NCBI GenBank assembly: GCA_036873135.1
Contig: JAPTYO010000011.1
Span: 5,254,298-5,318,297, forward strand
Origin: Clarkia xantiana subsp. parviflora
Taxonomy: Eukaryota; Streptophyta; Magnoliopsida; Myrtales; Onagraceae
Length of the DNA stretch: 64,000 nucleotides
Reading direction: 5' to 3'
Both the position numbers and the translations under genes were made by a program. The notes beneath the pieces are model-generated. The model did not search any database and was not told where the DNA came from. It saw nothing but the letters and a program-made list of their open reading frames with translations. Within the stretch, counting starts at the first letter, position 1. Each line of letters opens with the position of its first letter. Shown piece after piece: positions 32,285-41,186 of the stretch.

Positions 32285-35200
32285 TCAAACATGACATTTC
32301 TTCAGATGTTCGCCACTAAAGGTGTTTCGTAATACTTTGCCGTCGAGGTCTTCTAACTTGTAAGCATTTGAGGCCGGCATGCCTACGATCTTGTAAGGCC
32401 CTTCCCATTTCGGAGACAGCTTGTTGATCCGATCCTGGAGAGCGAACTCATTCCGACGTAGGACCAGCTCCCCCGCATAGAACTGTCGCGACCTGACCTT
32501 CCGGTTATAGTACCTGGCCGTCGCCAGACGCATCCGAGCTTGCGTTATGTCGGCCTCTAGCCGTTTTTCCTCTAACAAGGATAACTCCAGGCGCCTGGTT
32601 TCGTCATTCGTCAAAGGTCCTATCTTGGCTTTTCCTGGACTCGTCGAGGGCTCATAGCTTCTGGTTCGATGGGACGCCACAGCGATTTCCACAGGAGCGA
32701 CCGCCTCCGTCCCATAAACAAGTGCAAACGGGGTTTCACCTGTTGACCGCTTGGGTGTCGTTCGGACCGCCCATAACACGTTCTCCAGCTCATCTAGCCA
32801 TTTTCCGTCCAAAGCGTAGACCCTCTTCTTCAAGCCCTCCATCACGATTTTGTTGGCAGCCTCCACCTGCCCGTTGGTCTGGGCGTGACGAACGGATGCC
32901 GTCCGATGCTCGATATTGAACTCGTCCAGGAATCTCTCCAACTGGGCCCCATTAAATGGAGGACCGTTGTCACTGATGATCACCTTTGGCACCCCATACC
33001 TTGACAAGATTCGGGTCTGGAGGAACTTAATGATATGTCCCGCTGTTGTCTTGGCTAAGGGCTTAGCCTCGATCCACTTCGAGAAGTAATCAATTGCAAC
33101 CAGCAGATGTGTGCACTGGCTCTTTGCTTTCGGAAGGGGTCCCACCAGGTCAATGCCCCACTGTGCGAAGGGCCAGGCACTCCCAATGGGCGTCAGATCA
33201 GCAGCGGGGGCTGTGATATTCGAGGCGTATCTCTGACACGCGTCACAGGATCGAACAAGCGCTGTTGCCTCCTTATTCATCGTAGGCCAATAATATCCCA
33301 AGTTCAACGCCTTTCTCAGGATGGATCGAGCGCCCTCGTGACAGGCTGCGACTCCTTCATGTAGTTCTCTCAGAATTCGGGTCGTGTCAGGTTCTGCTAC
33401 GCATTTCAAGAAAGGTGTCGAGAGTAAACCCTTCTTGTACAACTGGTTATCCACCATCGCGTAGTTAATTGACATTCGTCGCAGTCGTTCTGCTGCCACT
33501 TTGTCTTCAGGCAGTGCCCCCGTGGTTAGGTACACAATTATCGGGGTCATCCACGTGGGCTTCTCTTCTGACCCTGTCCCGATAGTGCATACTTCCGATG
33601 GATCGGTCGTCGATAGAATCGCCTTCTCCAAGAAGTGTACCCTCCGAGTCTCCTCCAAAGGTGCCCCCAAGGCAAACTTGCTTAAGGCATCGGCCTCCAC
33701 ATTCTTTTCTCTTGGGATCGCCTCTATATCGAAACTTTTGAAGCTCTCCTTTAATGTTTGAGCCTCCTGAAGATATTTCTTCATGATTGGATTCTTTGCT
33801 CCATACTGTCCCCGAATCTGATTTACAATCAGGCTTGCATCACACTTCACTCTCAGATGCTCGATTCCAGTACCCCTGGCGATTTTCAGTCCTGTTATAA
33901 GAGCTTCATACTCTGCCTCGTTATTGGTGGCTTTAAATGTCAGGGCCAATGCATATCGAAGCGGCTCCGCCCCACCTGGTGGAATCAATACGAATCCTGC
34001 ACCCGATCCGTCTGAGCTTGAGGAGCCATCTGTGTACAACTCCCAGGTGTTCTTCTTATTTGGCTGTTCCAACTGTCTTTCCATCGGGACCTCGTCAGTC
34101 TTCCCGGTGGTTGCCCCCTCTACTGTTTCCGTTACTTCAGGATCGGGAATAGTAGATTCAACTATAAAGTCAGCCAATGCCTGCCCTTTGATAGCTGTTC
34201 TCGGAGCGAAATGAATTCGAAACTCGCTAAGTTCCACGGCCCACTTTACTAATCTCCCCGACGCGTCGGGTCGGTTCAAGAAGTGTTTCAATGGCTGATC
34301 AGTCAACACCGTAATTTCATGCGCATGGAAGTAGGGCCGTAACTTTCGAGCAGTAATAATCAACGCAAAGAGATACTTCTCAATCGGAGGATAATTCATT
34401 TCACTCTTGGCAAACGCCTTGCTTACATAATAGACAGGAATCTGATTGCCTTTGACAGCTTTAACTAGAACAGAGCTTATTGCAAATGCAGAAATGGCCA
34501 AATAAAGATAGAGCGGCTCGCCTGGAGTTGGCTTCGCCAGTGGCGGGAGGTCGCGGAGGTGTTGTTTGAGCGTTTGGAACGCCTTCTCACATTCGGTAGT
34601 CCATTCGAACTGTCGGTTGGCCCTTAACACCTTGAAAAATGGCATCGATCGGTCACTGGCCTTGGATAAGAAGCGATTTATGGAAGCCAGTCGACCGTTT
34701 AACACTTGCACCTCCCTATGGTTGGTCGGAGACTGCATCTCTTCTATCGCCCTCAGCTTCTCGGGATTCACCTCGATCCCCCTCTGGCTCACCATGAAGC
34801 CTAAGAACTTCCCGGAATGGACTCCGAAAGCGCATTTAGCTGGATTCAGTCGGACCTGGTGGAGCTTCATCCTCTCGAAGGCCATAGCCAAATTACCGAC
34901 ATGGTCCGATGCTTGTCGGGATTTCACCAACATGTCATCTACGTAAGCTTCCATGGTATCTCCGATCATATCCCCGAACAGCTTGTTCACCATTCTCTGA
35001 TAGGTCGCCCCCGCATTTACCAGGCCAAAAGGCATGACATCGTACTGGAAGACTTCGCTGTCAGCGTAAAAGGCGGTGTGTTGGGCATCCTTCTCCGCCA
35101 TTTTTATCTGATTATAACCAGAATAAGCATCCATAAAGCTCAGCAGCTCATGTCCCGATGTAGCATCCACTAGTTGATCGATCCGCGGGAGCGGATAACA

Positions 35201-37843
35201 GTCCTTCGGACAAGCCTTGTTCAGGTCGCGGAAGTCGACACACATCCGCCATCTCCCGTTGCTCTTCCTTACCAGCACTGGGTTGGCTACCCACGTCTGG
35301 AATCGGATCTCCCTAATGAATCCAGCGTCGAGCAGCCTGCCGACCTCCTGCTGGATTGCAATCCTCTTGTCTGCCCCCATCGGACGTCTCTTCTGCGCGA
35401 TCGGCTTGATCGTAGGGTCGATATTCAGTTCGTGCTCGATTACGTCCCGGCTGATTCCTGGCATATCACTCGGGGACCAGGCAAACAGCTCCTTAAATTC
35501 TTGCAAGAGCGCAATCAACTCCTGGGCCCTTTCGTCGGATAAGGCAGATCCGATTTTTACCTTCCTCTCGGGCCCATCTATCTCGACTTCCTTTAGGTCC
35601 TCCATGGGGGCGGGACGCCCAAACTCCTCTCGAGGGTCAGTGTCTGTCTGGAGCACTGACATAGCCTCCTTTCTTGATCTCCTGGTGGCGTTGACATAGC
35701 ACCGTCTCGACGCCACCTGGTCGCCTTTCACCTCGCCTACCCCATTCTCGGTTGGGAACTTCAGTTTTTGGTGGACCGTCGAGGCTACCGCCATCAGAGG
35801 GTTAATGGTGGTTCTTCCAATGATTGCATTGTACGTTCCTGTGGATTCGACCACCACGAACTCCACATCTCGCTTCTCCATTTTCCAGCCACTGCCGAAC
35901 CACACGGGCAGTGTGATAACCCCCAACGGATAAGAGGTTGTGCCACAAAATCCTACCATCGGGAAGGTAACCTCCCGCAAATCTTTCTTCTTCTTTCCCA
36001 TCTGTTCCAGGGCGTCGGAGAAGAGGATGTCGGAGGAGCTTCCTCCATCAATGAGGATCCTCTTCACTTCAAATCCTCCTACATCCAGTGTTACTACTAG
36101 GGCATCCTCGTGGGGGGTCTCCACTCCCTCCAGATCCTTCGCCGAGAAGGTGATCTCCATTTCTTCCTTCGGGGTCCACGACCGCGATCTCTTCCCCAAA
36201 ACCACTGCGACTGGTACTTGGTTGGCATAACGTTCCCGAGAGGATGATGTGTCTCCTCCTGCAGCGAACCCTCCGTGGATCACATTAATAATTCTCTTCT
36301 GTCGGGACCCGGATGGGCCCTCCGAAGGTTCTACGTCGGACCTTCTCTTCCTGGGGGACCTCGATCGAGATTTGGACCTCGACCGAGATCGTGAGCGGGG
36401 CTTGCAGCGTGAGTCCCCCACGAACTCCTTCAACTTACCCCTCTGGATAAGCTTTTCTATTTCCTTCTTCAGTTCTCGACATTGGTCAGTGTCGTGACCG
36501 GAGGCCCGATGAAACCGGCAGTAACGGTCGGTGCGGGAGCCCAATTTTTCTCCTTCCTTCTTCTTGGGGAAACGGGCGAGGCCTTGCTTCTCCATCACTG
36601 CTAAGACCTCCTTTAAAGGTCTGTTGAGAGGGGTAAACTCTTCCTTCTGACTGTCCCTCCTGTTCGGACGCTTATCCTCCCTCCGATCGGAACGTCCTCG
36701 ACTCCGACTACCCTCGGAGTTATCCTTCTTGTGCCGGTTGTCCAATGGTTTGAACAAGTGTTTTCCTTCATGCCCCTTGGGAGGAGCCAGTTCTCCGGCG
36801 GCAATCTTCGACTCCTGGACGTCGATTTGCTGTTTCACCCTTGCCTGGAGCGCCTCCATGTTCCAGACATTCTTGGCCGCGATGCTGTGCAGTAAGTCGG
36901 AACCGTAAGGGGGTTTAAGGTTTTTCAGGAAGGTACGGATGGCCTCGCCCTCCGATATCTCCTCATCCAGCTCAGTCATGCCAGCCGTGTAACGCTGATA
37001 GTATTGAGCCAGCGACTCGTCAGGCCTCTGGACCACCTCATGCAGGGTCCGAACGCTCTTCAGAAGCCGTCGGCGTCCTTGATACTGGGCAATGAATCGC
37101 TGATGCATATCCTTCCAGCAGGTGATACATCCAGTGGGCAGACTGTAGAACCATGTCATCGCCTTCTCCCCGAGGGTGCTTGGGAACAGAGCGCAGATAA
37201 CATCCTCATCTGGGGTCCTGCCCATGCATGCTGTCAAGTGCTTTTGTACGTGGCGAACCGGGTCCGCGTCCCCGTCGTACTCGTCTATCTTCGGGATACC
37301 CAGACCTGGAGGGGCCAGGGTACGAATCAGCCTGGGCACGAAGGGATGGGTTTCCTGACTTCCCAGCTCCGACATCATGGGCTTCTGGTCTCCCATGCAG
37401 ATACCCACAATTCTCACCACCTGGTCGGCAGTGAGGGGACCATTCAGGGGAATGGTCCTTTGTTGCACTGGCCCCGGTCCATCGACCACAAAATTCTCCG
37501 CCGGTGCTGGATTGGGGGGAATAGGCTGTTCCCTTAATGGAGGAGGTGGAGGCAAGTTGTCGTCCCCCTGCCTTCTGGGATTGTCTCGCCGTGGAGGGAG
37601 CGGCGGTAGATCAGCCTGCCTTCTAGCAGCTTCTCTTCGGTCTAGGAGGGCCTCCATGGCCTCCATGAATAGGGGCATGGCCTCTGCCACTACCCTGGCC
37701 AGCTCCGGATTCGGGGAAGGTGCTTCGTTTCGGCGAGTGCTGTCACCCTCATCTCTCAGATCCTGATGCTGGGCAGCATCCTCAGGAGGATTGCTGGCGG
37801 CCGGCACCTGCTTGCCTGAACGCTGCGGTCTGTTGCCAGCCAT
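32285..37843 (-). CDS. gag-pol polyprotein of intact Tat element (1852 aa)
   Basis: One open frame covers the whole polyprotein. Gag: capsid region ~180-350 (PKIDEYDGDADPVRHVQKH, LHEVVQRPDESLAQYY), a basic stretch, and a Cys/His motif YCRFHRASGHDTDQC near residue 441 followed by an Arg/Ser-rich run. Protease: ILIDGGSSSDIL near 594. Reverse transcriptase: CVDFRDLNKACPKD and the catalytic AYVDDMLV near 966. RNase H 1: about 1110-1240 (VYYVSKAFAKSEMNY, TDQPLKHFL). A second, archaeal-type RNase H starts at ELYTDGSSSSDGSGAG (about 1266). Integrase: HHCC zinc domain (~1494-1540, SCDACQRYA) and DDE core (WGIDLVGPLP, IISDNGPPF, TNGQVEAANK), then GPYKI near the C-terminus. No chromodomain is seen. All catalytic motifs look intact, so this is a candidate functional replication protein. 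Start M1 lies ~60 bp from the primer site. Confidence 0.97.
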   Translation of the reverse strand: MAGNRPQRSGKQVPAASNPPEDAAQHQDLRDEGDSTRRNEAPSPNPELARVVAEAMPLFMEAMEALLDRREAARRQADLPPLPPRRDNPRRQGDDNLPPPPPLREQPIPPNPAPAENFVVDGPGPVQQRTIPLNGPLTADQVVRIVGICMGDQKPMMSELGSQETHPFVPRLIRTLAPPGLGIPKIDEYDGDADPVRHVQKHLTACMGRTPDEDVICALFPSTLGEKAMTWFYSLPTGCITCWKDMHQRFIAQYQGRRRLLKSVRTLHEVVQRPDESLAQYYQRYTAGMTELDEEISEGEAIRTFLKNLKPPYGSDLLHSIAAKNVWNMEALQARVKQQIDVQESKIAAGELAPPKGHEGKHLFKPLDNRHKKDNSEGSRSRGRSDRREDKRPNRRDSQKEEFTPLNRPLKEVLAVMEKQGLARFPKKKEGEKLGSRTDRYCRFHRASGHDTDQCRELKKEIEKLIQRGKLKEFVGDSRCKPRSRSRSRSKSRSRSPRKRRSDVEPSEGPSGSRQKRIINVIHGGFAAGGDTSSSRERYANQVPVAVVLGKRSRSWTPKEEMEITFSAKDLEGVETPHEDALVVTLDVGGFEVKRILIDGGSSSDILFSDALEQMGKKKKDLREVTFPMVGFCGTTSYPLGVITLPVWFGSGWKMEKRDVEFVVVESTGTYNAIIGRTTINPLMAVASTVHQKLKFPTENGVGEVKGDQVASRRCYVNATRRSRKEAMSVLQTDTDPREEFGRPAPMEDLKEVEIDGPERKVKIGSALSDERAQELIALLQEFKELFAWSPSDMPGISRDVIEHELNIDPTIKPIAQKRRPMGADKRIAIQQEVGRLLDAGFIREIRFQTWVANPVLVRKSNGRWRMCVDFRDLNKACPKDCYPLPRIDQLVDATSGHELLSFMDAYSGYNQIKMAEKDAQHTAFYADSEVFQYDVMPFGLVNAGATYQRMVNKLFGDMIGDTMEAYVDDMLVKSRQASDHVGNLAMAFERMKLHQVRLNPAKCAFGVHSGKFLGFMVSQRGIEVNPEKLRAIEEMQSPTNHREVQVLNGRLASINRFLSKASDRSMPFFKVLRANRQFEWTTECEKAFQTLKQHLRDLPPLAKPTPGEPLYLYLAISAFAISSVLVKAVKGNQIPVYYVSKAFAKSEMNYPPIEKYLFALIITARKLRPYFHAHEITVLTDQPLKHFLNRPDASGRLVKWAVELSEFRIHFAPRTAIKGQALADFIVESTIPDPEVTETVEGATTGKTDEVPMERQLEQPNKKNTWELYTDGSSSSDGSGAGFVLIPPGGAEPLRYALALTFKATNNEAEYEALITGLKIARGTGIEHLRVKCDASLIVNQIRGQYGAKNPIMKKYLQEAQTLKESFKSFDIEAIPREKNVEADALSKFALGAPLEETRRVHFLEKAILSTTDPSEVCTIGTGSEEKPTWMTPIIVYLTTGALPEDKVAAERLRRMSINYAMVDNQLYKKGLLSTPFLKCVAEPDTTRILRELHEGVAACHEGARSILRKALNLGYYWPTMNKEATALVRSCDACQRYASNITAPAADLTPIGSAWPFAQWGIDLVGPLPKAKSQCTHLLVAIDYFSKWIEAKPLAKTTAGHIIKFLQTRILSRYGVPKVIISDNGPPFNGAQLERFLDEFNIEHRTASVRHAQTNGQVEAANKIVMEGLKKRVYALDGKWLDELENVLWAVRTTPKRSTGETPFALVYGTEAVAPVEIAVASHRTRSYEPSTSPGKAKIGPLTNDETRRLELSLLEEKRLEADITQARMRLATARYYNRKVRSRQFYAGELVLRRNEFALQDRINKLSPKWEGPYKIVGMPASNAYKLEDLDGKVLRNTFSGEHLKKCHV

Positions 37844-37900
37844 GATAAGGAATCAAAGGAAAGCAAACTTACTTTTTGGCTTTTTGTTGCGTTTCCCACA

Positions 37901-37910
37901 GACGGCGCCA
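37901..37910 (-). other. primer-binding site of intact Tat element
   Basis: On the minus strand 'tggcgccgtc' lies one base after the 5' LTR end (...ccaaca). The same motif primes the element at 39,897. I did not assign the tRNA species. Confidence 0.85.
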
Positions 37911-37911
37911 A

Positions 37912-38558
37912 TGTTGGATCACGGCGGGAACTCCGGTTACGGTGACGGATTCCTTAGCTCCTCGTAATCCTGCAGAAGGGGATAGAGGGCAGTGGCCCAG
38001 AATCCCTCTCCGATGCTTAACGTAAGTATGGCGATCAACAGAATAGGCAAGCAGTGTGAGTGTGTGTAAAACGTAACCCTAATCTGGAATAACTTCCCTC
38101 CTTTTATAGAGGGAGGTTATCCCAGTTACCTGATTAGGTGGTTGGATTGTGATCCGCTATTCCACGTATCTCGCCATATATTCTGCCCTGTATCTCGTAC
38201 AGTTATTCGTATCCCGCGTATCTCGCCCATTATACCACCACTATAATCGTGGCGAGATTTCCGGGATTGTGCTCTTACTGGCGAGTCTCGATCGTTATCG
38301 GAGACTCCCAAGTTACATCGTTTGAGGATTCGGTTTTGGGGAGTGGTGTCAACTCCCATATCGGGACCGACTACGTCCAGGTCCGATATCTTCGAGGCTC
38401 TTCCCTGTCGGAGCCATACTTGCTCGTGGCCATTCAGTGTCGGGGCCTCCTTCCGTCGGAGCCCTTAGCCTTCCAGCAGCCCAGCTCCTAGCCCATTAGG
38501 CCTAGTCGCCGTTTAGCCAATCGTTAAGGGGCCTAACGGCCTTCGCCAGGGCCCATCA
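37912..38558 (-). repeat. 5' LTR of intact Tat element
   Basis: 647 bp, matching 27,569-28,215 at a constant offset of 10,343 bp, with no mismatch noticed. TATA on the minus strand is at 38,102-38,109. It drives gag-pol transcription toward lower coordinates. Confidence 0.95.
38102..38109 (-). promoter_or_regulatory. TATA box in the 5' LTR of the intact Tat element
   Basis: On the minus strand 'ctataaaagg' lies within 'cctccctctataaaaggagg', a partial palindrome about 450 bp from the LTR start and 190 bp from its end. Confidence 0.6.
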
Positions 38559-38563
38559 AGCCG
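38559..38563. repeat. target-site duplication AGCCG, right copy
   Basis: This directly follows the right LTR and matches 27,564-27,568. Confidence 0.9.
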
Positions 38564-38890
38564 CAGCCACTCCAACAGCGGACATGGAAAAACAGGAGCT
38601 CACCTCCAACCTCAAGGAACTCGTCGCCAGCGCCGTGTGAAAGCTCCGTCACCGACCAGAAGGAACTCCGACTCCGACAAGAACGAGCTCGTCATCGGCG
38701 GACATGGAAGAGCTCCGCCTCCGCTTGTCGAGCTGTGCGAGCTCCCTATCTTGATGTGGCTCGGTTTAAACGCTCGTCGGAGGTCAATCACTGTCAGGCT
38801 CCTTCAAGAAGTGGGCCTCCTTATCCGGTCAATTGAAGAACGAGACTTAAGCTGCATAGGCCCAGGACTCCTAGTGGGCCTATAAAGAGA
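38564..38890. other. unassigned GC-rich DNA
   Basis: This resumes the sequence interrupted by the Tat insertion at 27,568. 'cggacatgga' occurs twice (near 38,579 and 38,699), as does 'aactcc'. No gene was recognised. Confidence 0.25.
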
Positions 38891-38929
38891 CCACAGTGGG
38901 TCTTCGCCTGAGACCCCAAAAGCTGGGCT

Positions 38930-39290
38930 CCCAGACTCCACTGGACCGGTCGACCACCGACCGAACCGGTCAATCTAGGTCAAATCTATCAACAGCGGTC
39001 AGACCGGTCATCATTATTCAAACCGATCAGCTATGGTCAAACCAGTCAATAACAATCGTACCTGTTAATATCGTCCAAACCGGTCAACTACAGTTAAGCC
39101 GGTAAACCCACCAAACTGGTCACCGAACCAGCCAAGGTCACCCAATACAAAGGAAACTAGTCAACAAAGGTTCAGTAGGTCAACAGTGGTTCAACTGGTC
39201 AACAACAATCTGACCGGTCAATAGCGATTCAACTGGTCAACAGCGGTTCAGTCGATCAACGACAGTCAAACCGGTCAGCCAATGGCTAAA
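38930..39290. repeat. degenerate short repeats around 'accggtcaa'
   Basis: 'accggtca' or a one-base variant appears roughly every 18-25 bp ('gaccggtcaatagcgattca', 'aactggtcaacagcggttca'). ACCGGT is a palindrome. It looks like an old simple tandem repeat; no coding sense is apparent. Confidence 0.75.
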
Positions 39291-39539
39291 CAACAAAATC
39301 AAAGGGCCAAGCAAATGAAAGGGCCGTCAAAATAGTGCTCATAGATAGCCATGGATTCGAATTCGTTAAAAGAAAATAAGTCTCATATTCATTTGCATAA
39401 GTTAGATATTGCTTTGATATAGGAGCTATTTATACTTTTAAATAAAACATGTCTTCATGCAATTAGTGTTACCTTAACATGCATGTGCTAATTCATACAT
39501 ATATAATCATGAATGTGCATAGTATTAAATGGTGACATA

Positions 39540-39548
39540 TCTATCAAA
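39540..39548. repeat. 9-bp target-site duplication TCTATCAAA, left copy
   Basis: This directly precedes the inverted repeat that begins gggttaagaacac, and is repeated at 45,799-45,807. Confidence 0.85.
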
Positions 39549-39896
39549 GGGTTAAGAACACAATTGGGGCCTGAATGTTTGCCCATGTTGCCAAAAAGGG
39601 TCTGAATTGAAAAATGGTATTATTAAGGGCCTGAATTTTCATGTTTGTGTTTTTTCGGGTTTCCGTCCAAATTTTATGTTAAATGTAACGGAACCACGTG
39701 AAATGACAGAAGTATCCTTTTGCAATTATTATACAATTTATCAGTTTAATTAATGAAATGTGAAATGTCTAAAATACCCATGCACACTAATTATGCCCTT
39801 AAGGCCACCACGGCTCCAGCCACCACCCTGGTGACCACCACCCCGACTCCGGCAACCACCACCCGGCTCCGGTGACCACCACCCAGCTCCGGCGAC
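39549..39896. mobile_element. Mutator-like MITE, left part
   Basis: The first ~95 bp (gggttaagaacacaatt ... gggcctgaatttt) are the inverted complement of 45,700-45,798. Further in, 'cttaaggccaccacggctcc' matches the inverse of the right arm. A 9-bp target duplication is typical of Mutator-like elements. The element is interrupted at 39,896 by an LTR retroelement. Without the insert it would be about 840 bp, and no transposase is encoded. Confidence 0.85.
39892..39896. repeat. target-site duplication GCGAC, left copy
   Basis: 'gcgac' precedes the LTR at 39,897 and recurs directly after the LTR ending at 45,302. Confidence 0.9.
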
Positions 39897-40648
39897 TGAT
39901 GGATATACGCCAAATTTGAACCCGTTGACTTCCGAATCGTTTTATTTTTACCACCCCGTTGATGATTATAAATCGAAACTTCGACCCAAACACCCCGTCG
40001 AAACACCAACGGTCCGGACGAGGCGAAAATACTCGTCCGGACCGCGACGAACTCACCTAGGTGAGGTCGGGTGGCCACACCCGACCTCCCCTAGGGGAGA
40101 TAGGGTCGACCAACCCGATCTCCCCTAGAAAGGGGTTGGGCGGCCACACCCAACCCCTACCCTTGGGGGTCGGATTTTCTCCCCACCCCCAAGGGCCCCG
40201 GCATCGTTTTCCGACTCCCGCACTTAGATTATCTCCGCCAACCTCTCCATGCTTTAAGGTTTCAATTATGTGATCAAGGACTAATTAATTGTGTTTAAAG
40301 GTTAACGATGTCATTAAGCTACCTTAATGACACCGTTGCCTATAAATACAACCCTTCCACCATTCATTTGCGAATCTTGGCTAAATACGCAATTTAGCTC
40401 TGACTTCTCTCTAGCTTTATCTCTCTAAAAACGACGTTCTGACTTAAGCATCAGAGAGGTTTCATCAAGCACCACCCCCTCTGTGCTTGATATTGCCCCT
40501 ATTGCAGGGTAAAGTGGAGAAGAGAAGGAGGAGGACAGAAGGACAAGGATCAGAGTGACTAGCCCCAGGAGCACTGAACCTGTAGTTTCACCAGTGAGGA
40601 GTAAGGTTTAGGTCGACGACCCGTTGACTTAAAGCTTAGGACCTAACA
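39897..40648 (+). repeat. 5' LTR of gag-only element
   Basis: It has TG...CA borders, a TATA box 'tataaata' at 40,341-40,348 and palindromic GC-rich blocks ('cctcccctaggggaga'). It lacks the extra ~32-bp units found in the 3' LTR. Confidence 0.9.
40341..40348 (+). promoter_or_regulatory. TATA box of the gag-only element
   Basis: 'tataaata' sits in 'ttgcctataaatacaaccct', about 300 bp before the LTR end. The 3' LTR has tataaaga at the same place. Confidence 0.6.
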
Positions 40649-40650
40649 CT

Positions 40651-40661
40651 TGGCGCCGTCC
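40651..40661 (+). other. primer-binding site of gag-only element
   Basis: 'tggcgccgtcc' lies two bases after the 5' LTR end and is the same type as in the intact Tat element. Confidence 0.85.
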
Positions 40662-40685
40662 GTGGGTTTCGAATAGAAAGCAATC

Positions 40686-41186
40686 ATGAGAGCGATGACG
40701 AACAGCTTAGCGTCTAGAGATAATCGCCCACCTGGGGGCAATAGGCAAGAGAGACAGCCTATACCTCCAGCAAGGCAGCCTAACCCAGATAAACAGCCTG
40801 CACACCCAGAGCCTCAGGTAGCCCCACAGGCACCCCAGCCTAACAATCAGGGAGGAGGACCTTCACGCCCAGCTGGGGCTGAGTCTTCCACAGCTTCAAC
40901 TCCATTGGCTAGGAGGCCACAGAGACAGGGGGGGCAACAAGGAGTGTCATCCCAATACACGGCACCTCCACAGGTGTACTACTATGAGGCACAACCTCAA
41001 GGGTATCCATATGGAATGCCGTCTCAAAGGAACGACAATCGCGCCCACACAGCCAACACAAGGCCCGCATACTCGCAAAGAGCACATGCAGTGACTCCGG
41101 GGTTGATGAGCGCATTGGATGAGCTGCTAGCCTATAGAGAGACTCTGAGGAACAGGCAGGGAAGGCAACACCAGCATGAAGAATAA
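40686..41186 (+). pseudogene. gag N-terminal fragment
   Basis: The ATG at 40,686 lies 35 bp after the primer site and opens 166 codons. The chain is Pro/Gln/Asn-rich (PPARQPNPDKQPAHPEP, VAPQAPQPNNQGG) and ends with MSALDELLAYRETLRNRQG. That motif matches IEELLAFRENLRNQG in the decayed gag at 22,653. After the stop at 41,186, gag-like fragments continue in shifted frames to about 41,400 (e.g. GPPPMGRQKFVPP). The capsid domain proper is not recognisable, so the ORF is unlikely to make a working Gag. Confidence 0.7.

Larger units (their letters stand above)
27569..38558 (-). mobile_element. complete Tat/Retand-type Ty3/gypsy retrotransposon (10,990 bp)
   Basis: The two 647-bp LTRs (27,569-28,215 and 37,912-38,558) show no difference in my reading. 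They are flanked by AGCCG duplications. On the minus strand, from the right, come the primer site tggcgccgtc, one uninterrupted 1852-codon gag-pol, a 51-bp repeat array, an opposing accessory gene, a polypurine tract and the 3' LTR. A second (archaeal-type) RNase H, a DGG protease and an antisense ORF downstream of pol are hallmarks of the Tat lineage. Matching LTRs, an intact ORF and an intact target duplication point to a recent insertion by an element that may still be autonomous. Confidence 0.95.

Noticed and set aside
32722..37766. Many plus-strand ORFs of 60-177 codons opposite gag-pol
   Set aside because: These are shadows of the 1852-codon minus-strand frame; none has a recognisable domain.
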